Positions 60,056-64,000 of a DNA stretch of 64,000 bases are shown piece after piece. This DNA is from Lysinibacillus piscis (GTDB lineage: Bacteria; Bacillota; Bacilli; Bacillales_A; Planococcaceae). The notes under the pieces were generated by a model. The model was not told where the DNA came from and did not search any database. It was given only the letters and a program-made list of their open reading frames with translations. Position numbers and translations under genes: made by a program. Within the stretch, counting starts at the first letter, position 1. Each line of letters starts with the position of its first letter. The stretch is from positions 682,001-746,000 of the forward strand of contig NZ_BRZA01000002.1 of NCBI RefSeq assembly GCF_026012395.1. The letters are read 5' to 3'.

Positions 60056-60089
60056 AAAGCATTTCTTGATTTTAGAGAAATGCTTTTTT
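60056..60089 (+). terminator. Intrinsic terminator of proS
   Basis: AAAGCATTTCT (60056-60066) pairs with AGAAATGCTTT (60076-60086), then TTT. Confidence 0.92.
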
Positions 60090-60168
60090 GTTTTTCGATG
60101 TTTATTTGTTGAAAAACGATAAATGAGATGTTATATTTAGAACAAATATTTAGAAGTGAGGTGCTTGT

Positions 60169-60648
60169 ATGAAACGAGAAACACTTTTTTTGAAAATCGT
60201 TGTGATGTTAATGGGTCTACCTGTGTTAGCCATCTGTATATTTGTTTTACCAAAAGTCATTATTTCTACTATTAATAATGAAATTTCAATCGCATATGCC
60301 TATTACATTGTTGTTGGTTGCTTGTACGCAACAGCCTGTATGTACTTCGTTGCACTTTATCAAACACATAAACTGCTAAGCTATATTGATCGAAATATCG
60401 CATTTTCAGAGCTGTCTGTCCAAGCCATTAAACGCATCAAGCAGTGTGCGTTGTTGATTAGTGGCGTATATGTGGTAAGCCTGCCCTTTTTATTCTTGAT
60501 TGCAGATGACGATGATGCGCCAGGTCTTATTTTATACGGTGTGTTGATTGGAGGCGCGGCGCTGGCAGTAGCAGTCTTTGCGGCAGTGCTACAAAAACTA
60601 TTAAACAATGCCATTGCAATCCAATCTGAAAATGACTTAACGATTTGA
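60169..60648 (+). CDS. DUF2975 membrane protein
   Basis: 159 residues with four hydrophobic helices (about 10-31, 42-63, 97-115, 122-146) and the DUF2975 layout ('FLKIVVMLMGLPVLAICIFVLPKVI' start). A short XRE-type regulator follows 10 bases later, the common pairing of this family. ATG 60169 with GTGAGGTG upstream. Probably a membrane sensor or immunity-like partner; function unknown. Confidence 0.83.
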   Translation: MKRETLFLKIVVMLMGLPVLAICIFVLPKVIISTINNEISIAYAYYIVVGCLYATACMYFVALYQTHKLLSYIDRNIAFSELSVQAIKRIKQCALLISGVYVVSLPFLFLIADDDDAPGLILYGVLIGGAALAVAVFAAVLQKLLNNAIAIQSENDLTI

Positions 60649-60658
60649 GGTGAATTTG

Positions 60659-60880
60659 ATGGCAATAATTATTCATATTGACGTAATGCTAGCAAAACGA
60701 AAAATGAGTGTCACAGAATTAACAGAGCGTGTAGGAATTACAATGGCGAATTTATCTATTTTAAAAAATGGCAAAGCAAAGGCAATTCGTTTTTCTACAC
60801 TGGAAGCCATCTGCAAAGCATTAGACTGCCAGCCTGGTGATATTTTGGAATATAGAGATGATGAGCAGACAGAGGGATAA
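60659..60880 (+). CDS. Small XRE-family (Cro/CI-like) regulator, YozG-like
   Basis: 73 residues: 'HIDVMLAKRKMSVTELTERVGITMANLSILKNGKAKAIRFSTLEAICKALDCQPGDILEY' is a complete helix-turn-helix of the YozG/HTH_26 type. ATG 60659 has GAGGTGAA upstream; the in-frame GTG at 60650 overlaps that site. Partner of the DUF2975 protein and four bases from the next gene. Confidence 0.9.
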   Translation: MAIIIHIDVMLAKRKMSVTELTERVGITMANLSILKNGKAKAIRFSTLEAICKALDCQPGDILEYRDDEQTEG

Positions 60881-60883
60881 AAA

Positions 60884-61645
60884 ATGAACGCATTCAGACA
60901 GCTTATCCGTTTTGGCTGGCAGCAAGCACTATCTTGTCTCTTTCCAGTAGTGATTTTTACTTCCTTAGCCATAACAAAATTCATTCCATTACCATTGTTG
61001 CCCCGCTACGATTGGCTGCTCATCATCTGCCTCGTCATGCAGTGGTGGATGATGCGTTCAGGACTTGAAACAAAGGATGAGCTGAAGGTCATTACATTGT
61101 TTCACCTAATTGGGCTAGCACTCGAAGTATTTAAAGTACATATGGGCTCTTGGTCATACCCAGAGGCAGGCTATTTCAAACTTTTTGGCGTTCCTTTATA
61201 TAGTGGTTTTATGTACGCCAGTGTCGCTAGCTATCTTTGCCAAGCATGGCGGCGTTTGAATGTCGAGCTGGTGAACTGGCCCCCATTTTGGCTCGTTGTC
61301 ACACTCGCAACAGCCATTTACTTGAACTTCTTTACCCATCATTTTTGGATTGACGTACGCTGGTGGTTATCCGTTGGTGTCATTATCATCTTTTGGCGCA
61401 CATGGGTGAGTTATGAGGTGGGTGACAGGCGTTATCGTATGCCTCTTGCCCTATCCTTTGTGTTAATCGGCTTTTTTATCTGGATTGCCGAAAATATCGC
61501 CACGTTCTTTGGCGCTTGGCAATATCCTAATCAAACAGCAACGTGGAGCTTGGTGCATGTAGGGAAGGTAAGCTCTTGGTTGTTGCTGGTGATTGTGAGC
61601 TTTTTGATTGTGGCGGTTTTGAAGCGGGTGAAAGGGCAACAATAA
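60884..61645 (+). CDS. yoaT: DUF817 membrane protein (YoaT-like)
   Basis: 253 residues with about eight hydrophobic helices; 'HLIGLALEVFKVHMGSWSYPEAGYFKLFGVPLYSGFMYASVASYLCQAWRR' and 'FFIWIAENIATFFGAWQYPNQ' are the conserved DUF817 blocks seen in B. subtilis YoaT. Starts four bases after the XRE gene, with AGAGGGATAA as ribosome site. Function unknown; possibly carotenoid-lyase-like in membrane pattern, but no evidence for that. A long perfect hairpin follows. Confidence 0.87.
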   Translation: MNAFRQLIRFGWQQALSCLFPVVIFTSLAITKFIPLPLLPRYDWLLIICLVMQWWMMRSGLETKDELKVITLFHLIGLALEVFKVHMGSWSYPEAGYFKLFGVPLYSGFMYASVASYLCQAWRRLNVELVNWPPFWLVVTLATAIYLNFFTHHFWIDVRWWLSVGVIIIFWRTWVSYEVGDRRYRMPLALSFVLIGFFIWIAENIATFFGAWQYPNQTATWSLVHVGKVSSWLLLVIVSFLIVAVLKRVKGQQ

Positions 61646-61660
61646 ATCAAATAATTAAGT

Positions 61661-61698
61661 AGAAATCCTCCAGTGTTTTAATAAACTGGAGGATTTCT
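61661..61698. terminator. Perfect 14-bp hairpin between DUF817 gene and CRISPR leader region
   Basis: AGAAATCCTCCAGT (61661-61674) and ACTGGAGGATTTCT (61685-61698). There is no long T tract on either strand, but it sits at the 3' end of the DUF817 gene (plus) and just past the guide-like sequence (minus), so it could end both transcripts. Confidence 0.6.
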
Positions 61699-61705
61699 AT
61701 GCATA

Positions 61706-61770
61706 TCAATACAAATGCATATGTCATAGCGTTCTAATTAATTTCAATCCACGTAATAAATTATTACGAC
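61706..61770 (-). ncRNA. Candidate Cas-regulating crRNA-like RNA (CreR-like)
   Basis: Minus strand: a 30-nt repeat-like unit (61770-61741), then about 35 nt of guide-like sequence (61740-61706), then a perfect hairpin (61698-61661). The first 10 guide bases, TAATTAGAAC, equal the plus strand at 61846-61855, right after TTC; positions 13-17 and 19 also match. Positions 11, 12 and 18 differ. A processed RNA would thus guide Cascade to the region just upstream of cas3. The promoter is unclear; the best is a weak TATTCT at about 61778-61783. Confidence 0.6.
61741..61770 (-). CRISPR. Solitary type I-C-like CRISPR repeat (single unit)
   Basis: 30 nt on the minus strand: GTCG at the 5' end, a 7-bp stem CGTAATA/TATTACG with 3-nt loop, and CGTGGATTGAAAT at the 3' end. 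Type I-C repeats of Bacillales begin GTCGC, have a hairpin and end CGTGGATTGAAAT (or C), about 32 nt. Only the stem sequence departs. No second copy was found in the window, so this is not an array. Confidence 0.75.
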
Positions 61771-61842
61771 ATGTTTAGAATAACACAATGAGTAAGAGAA
61801 TAAAAATTGAAATTTGATTAGATAAATTAAAATATTATATTA

Positions 61843-61900
61843 TTCTAATTAGAACTATATGAAAATATGACATTAAAAATGACATATTTTCATATATAAT
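61843..61900 (+). promoter_or_regulatory. Probable cas3 promoter region with guide target and inverted repeat
   Basis: TTC (61843-61845) precedes the guide-matching stretch 61846-61864. A 14-bp inverted repeat (61856-61869 and 61883-61896, arms containing ATATGAAAATATG and CATATTTTCATAT) follows, then TATAAT (61895-61900). A weak -35, TTAAAA (61873-61878), lies 16 bp upstream of that -10. A 35-nt R-loop from the guide (61846-61880) would cover the -35. Confidence 0.5.
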
Positions 61901-62118
61901 ATTGATTTTTCTGAAAATTAATGGTATCTTATAGTTAAATATAGTAAATAACGGATAGTAATTTCAAATTGACTACTTATTTGATGGAATTTCAGAAATA
62001 AGTATATTGCAAATACAAAAGTAGAAGTAGTGAAAAAAGATTAATTACTAGGCTAGATTATTGTGAAAGAACCATCAAGCTTTTTTACAATATGAAAAAA
62101 TAAAGAAAGGGTGTTTAC

Positions 62119-64000
62119 ATGATGAGCTCCATCGCACACATTAGGAAATTAGATGGACAAGTTCAACCTCTTCCCATCCACCTAAAAGAAACACAAAAAA
62201 TAGCAGAAGATATTGGTAGAAAATTAGGTATTCCACATATAACAGGACTTGCTGCATTACTACATGATATGGGGAAATATAGTGATGAATTTCAGGACTA
62301 CATAAAAGAAGCCTATGAAAATCCATCGCAACCACCGAAACGAGGGAGTGTCAATCATTCGACAGCGGGGGGACGTTTTTTGATGGTACATTATCATGCC
62401 AAGATGAAGCCATTGGTTGAGTGTGTAGCAAATGTGATTTATGGACATCATGGGCAATTATTAGATATGGTAAATATGGAGGGTGAGTCGCCATTTGCTA
62501 ATCGTCAAACACCTAAAAAACCGATTGATTTTGCTGTGATTGAGGAACGCTTTTTTAGTGAAGTTTGTACGCGTGAGGAGCTAGAGGCTTATATTGCACA
62601 GGCATATCAGGAGTTCATGGCATTTATTAAGCCGTATCAACAAAAGACGATGCAAACGATGATGACTGTGTTGAATGGCTTGACAGCACAATCAGAGCGA
62701 GTGGCGTATCAACAAAAGATGAAGCTTGCCATTTATGAAGCTCCTCGACCTGCCATTACTTTGTTAACAAAAATGGTTTTCAGTGCCTTGATAGATGCAG
62801 ATCGCACGAATTCGCGAAATTTTGATGAGCAAGTGAACGACGAGGTATCTCCTCCAGCAACAACCGAACTCTATCACCAATTTTTACAGCGACTAGAGGG
62901 GCAACTTGTTGACATACAACAGAAAGCCCCAGCGAATGACATTACGAAGTTGCGCCAACAAATGTCTGATAATTGTTTGGATAAAGCTACTTTGCCTACT
63001 GGTATTTATACATTGTCGATTCCAACAGGCGGTGGGAAAACGTTAGCGAGTTTGCGTTTTGCGCTAAAGCATGCACTGGAACATGGCAAGGAGCGGATTA
63101 TTTATATTGTGCCTTATACAACCATTATTGAACAAAATGCACAAGAAGTAAGAAAGATTTTACAGGTGGATAAATATGTTTTAGAACATCATAGCAATGT
63201 ATTAGAAGAAGCAACCGTAGATGAGGACAAGCCATTATCTTATGATGAATTAGAGAAAAGGCGTAAGCTAGCGAATGCTAAGGATAATTGGGATATTCCA
63301 ATTGTGTTTACAACGATGGTGCAGTATTTGGATACATTTTATAGTGGTAAATCTCGCAATGAAAGACGGTTACATAATTTGAGTAATGCCATTGTTATTT
63401 TTGATGAAGTGCAGTCTGTGCCGATTACTTGTGTTTCTCTATTTAACCAAACATTGAATTTTTTAAGTAAAAGCTGTCATACAACGATTTTGCTTTGTAC
63501 AGCAACGCAACCAGCACTGGAATATGTGAAGCATGGGATTGCGGTGGACGGTGAACTGATTGACAACTTACCAGCCATTGCAAGTGCGTTTAAACGAACA
63601 AAACTTGTACCATTAATCAAAAAAGAAGGTTGGTTTACAGCGGATATTCGCCAATTTGTTCAGGACAAACTTGATTCTGTACAAAATATATTGATTATTT
63701 TGAATAATAAGCGTGTAGTGAAGGCTTTATATGAGGAGCTTAAAGGTGATGGTATCTATCATTTAAGTACAGGGATGTGTGTGGCACATCGTAAAGAAAT
63801 TTTACGAGAAATAAGGTGCAAGTTGAAAGCGAAGAAACGTGTTGTTTGTATTAGTACGCAGTTGATGGAAGCTGGTGTGGATATTAGTTTCCAATGTGTT
63901 ATTCGTTCATTGGCTGGACTTGATTCAATTGCGCAGGCGGCGGGTCGTTGTAATCGGCATGGAGAAGTGGCATTGCGAGAGGTGTATTTGATTAACCATG
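62119..64000 (+). CDS. cas3: CRISPR-associated helicase/nuclease Cas3 with N-terminal HD domain (3' end beyond window)
   Basis: A frame from ATG 62119 (AAAGGGTG upstream; ATG 62122 also possible) stays open to the edge, 627 codons. The HD nuclease domain has His49-Asp50 in 'AALLHDMGKYSDEFQDY' and 'VIYGHHGQ'. The helicase part has Walker A 'PTGGGKT' (Lys307), motif II 'DEVQ' (Asp429-Glu430), 'LLCTATQP' (motif III), 'STQLMEAGVDISF' and 'QAAGRCNRHG' (motif VI). The opening 'IAHIRKLDGQVQPLPIHLKE' is that of type I-C Cas3. The other cas genes (cas5, cas8c, cas7, cas4, cas1, cas2) should follow past the edge. Confidence 0.95.
   Translation, partial: MMSSIAHIRKLDGQVQPLPIHLKETQKIAEDIGRKLGIPHITGLAALLHDMGKYSDEFQDYIKEAYENPSQPPKRGSVNHSTAGGRFLMVHYHAKMKPLVECVANVIYGHHGQLLDMVNMEGESPFANRQTPKKPIDFAVIEERFFSEVCTREELEAYIAQAYQEFMAFIKPYQQKTMQTMMTVLNGLTAQSERVAYQQKMKLAIYEAPRPAITLLTKMVFSALIDADRTNSRNFDEQVNDEVSPPATTELYHQFLQRLEGQLVDIQQKAPANDITKLRQQMSDNCLDKATLPTGIYTLSIPTGGGKTLASLRFALKHALEHGKERIIYIVPYTTIIEQNAQEVRKILQVDKYVLEHHSNVLEEATVDEDKPLSYDELEKRRKLANAKDNWDIPIVFTTMVQYLDTFYSGKSRNERRLHNLSNAIVIFDEVQSVPITCVSLFNQTLNFLSKSCHTTILLCTATQPALEYVKHGIAVDGELIDNLPAIASAFKRTKLVPLIKKEGWFTADIRQFVQDKLDSVQNILIILNNKRVVKALYEELKGDGIYHLSTGMCVAHRKEILREIRCKLKAKKRVVCISTQLMEAGVDISFQCVIRSLAGLDSIAQAAGRCNRHGEVALREVYLINH

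Larger units (their letters stand above)
61699..62118. other. 420-bp AT-rich region upstream of cas3
   Basis: No protein frame. It contains, in order: the guide-like sequence and lone CRISPR-repeat-like unit on the minus strand (61706-61770), a TTC-flanked site matching that guide (61843-61864), a 14-bp inverted repeat (61856-61896), a consensus TATAAT (61895-61900) and about 200 bp of further leader without recognised structure. Confidence 0.7.

Noticed and set aside
61803-61815. ATTGAAATTTG, possible second CRISPR repeat tail
   Set aside because: Only about eight bases agree with a repeat end, in the opposite orientation, and no GTCG or stem occurs at the expected distance.

Overview
The window looks like a low-GC Gram-positive chromosome of the order Bacillales, most likely Lysinibacillus or a close relative. 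This rests on AAGGAG-type ribosome binding sites, sigma-A and ECF-type promoters, many intrinsic terminators, a T-box, a cobalamin riboswitch, and gene families familiar from B. subtilis (topB, yndG/H/J, yoaT, yngK-like, lysC/yclM). The genus is inferred; no rRNA or tRNA gene lies in the window.

Layout. 0-9 kb: MerR regulator, antiporter with an NAD-binding domain, TPR-GGDEF protein, zinc-ribbon membrane protein, amidohydrolase, membrane-anchored glycerophosphodiesterase and a secreted stalk-domain protein. 9-11 kb (minus strand): fumC, preceded by a Fur-box promoter driving a roughly 105-nt RNA with a C-rich loop and its own terminator (FsrA-like). 11-24 kb: DHA2 exporter, ATPase, several GNAT enzymes, a chain of tiny overlapping genes, TSUP exporter, Fe-S-type PD-(D/E)XK nuclease, Nudix, topB and a PadR/DUF2812 pair. 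24-33 kb: aspartokinase, then a cobinamide and alpha-ribazole salvage operon (cbiZ, cbiB, cobD, phosphatases, cobU, cobS, second CobU-like protein, cblT-like, cblS-like). 33-37 kb: a cobalamin riboswitch with terminator in front of a B12-independent class I ribonucleotide reductase. 37-52 kb: two ECF sigma operons (one with a membrane partner, one with an ABC exporter), redox and stress genes, a YceG-like/trypsin fusion protein, and yndGHJ. 52-61 kb: lactonase, secreted nucleotidase, GHL10 glycosidase, T-box-controlled short-type proS, DUF2975/XRE pair and DUF817. 61.7 kb to the end: start of a type I-C-like CRISPR-Cas locus (cas3, cut by the window edge).

The most interesting signal is upstream of cas3. 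A lone 30-bp CRISPR-repeat-like sequence on the minus strand (61741-61770) keeps the GTCG start, a hairpin and the CGTGGATTGAAAT tail of type I-C repeats. The bases directly 3' of it match the cas3 upstream region at 10 of the first 10 guide positions and 16 of the first 19. The matched site follows a TTC, the I-C PAM, and two of the three mismatches fall at positions 12 and 18, which type I guides leave unpaired. This is the layout expected of a Cas-regulating crRNA-like RNA that represses its own cas operon.

Other structure: three loci carry tandem 21-bp-period repeats, and two copies of a strongly structured intergenic element (141-bp core) occur at 24.03 and 58.17 kb, the second wedged between the T-box terminator and proS. 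All function calls come from reading the sequence; no database search was run.
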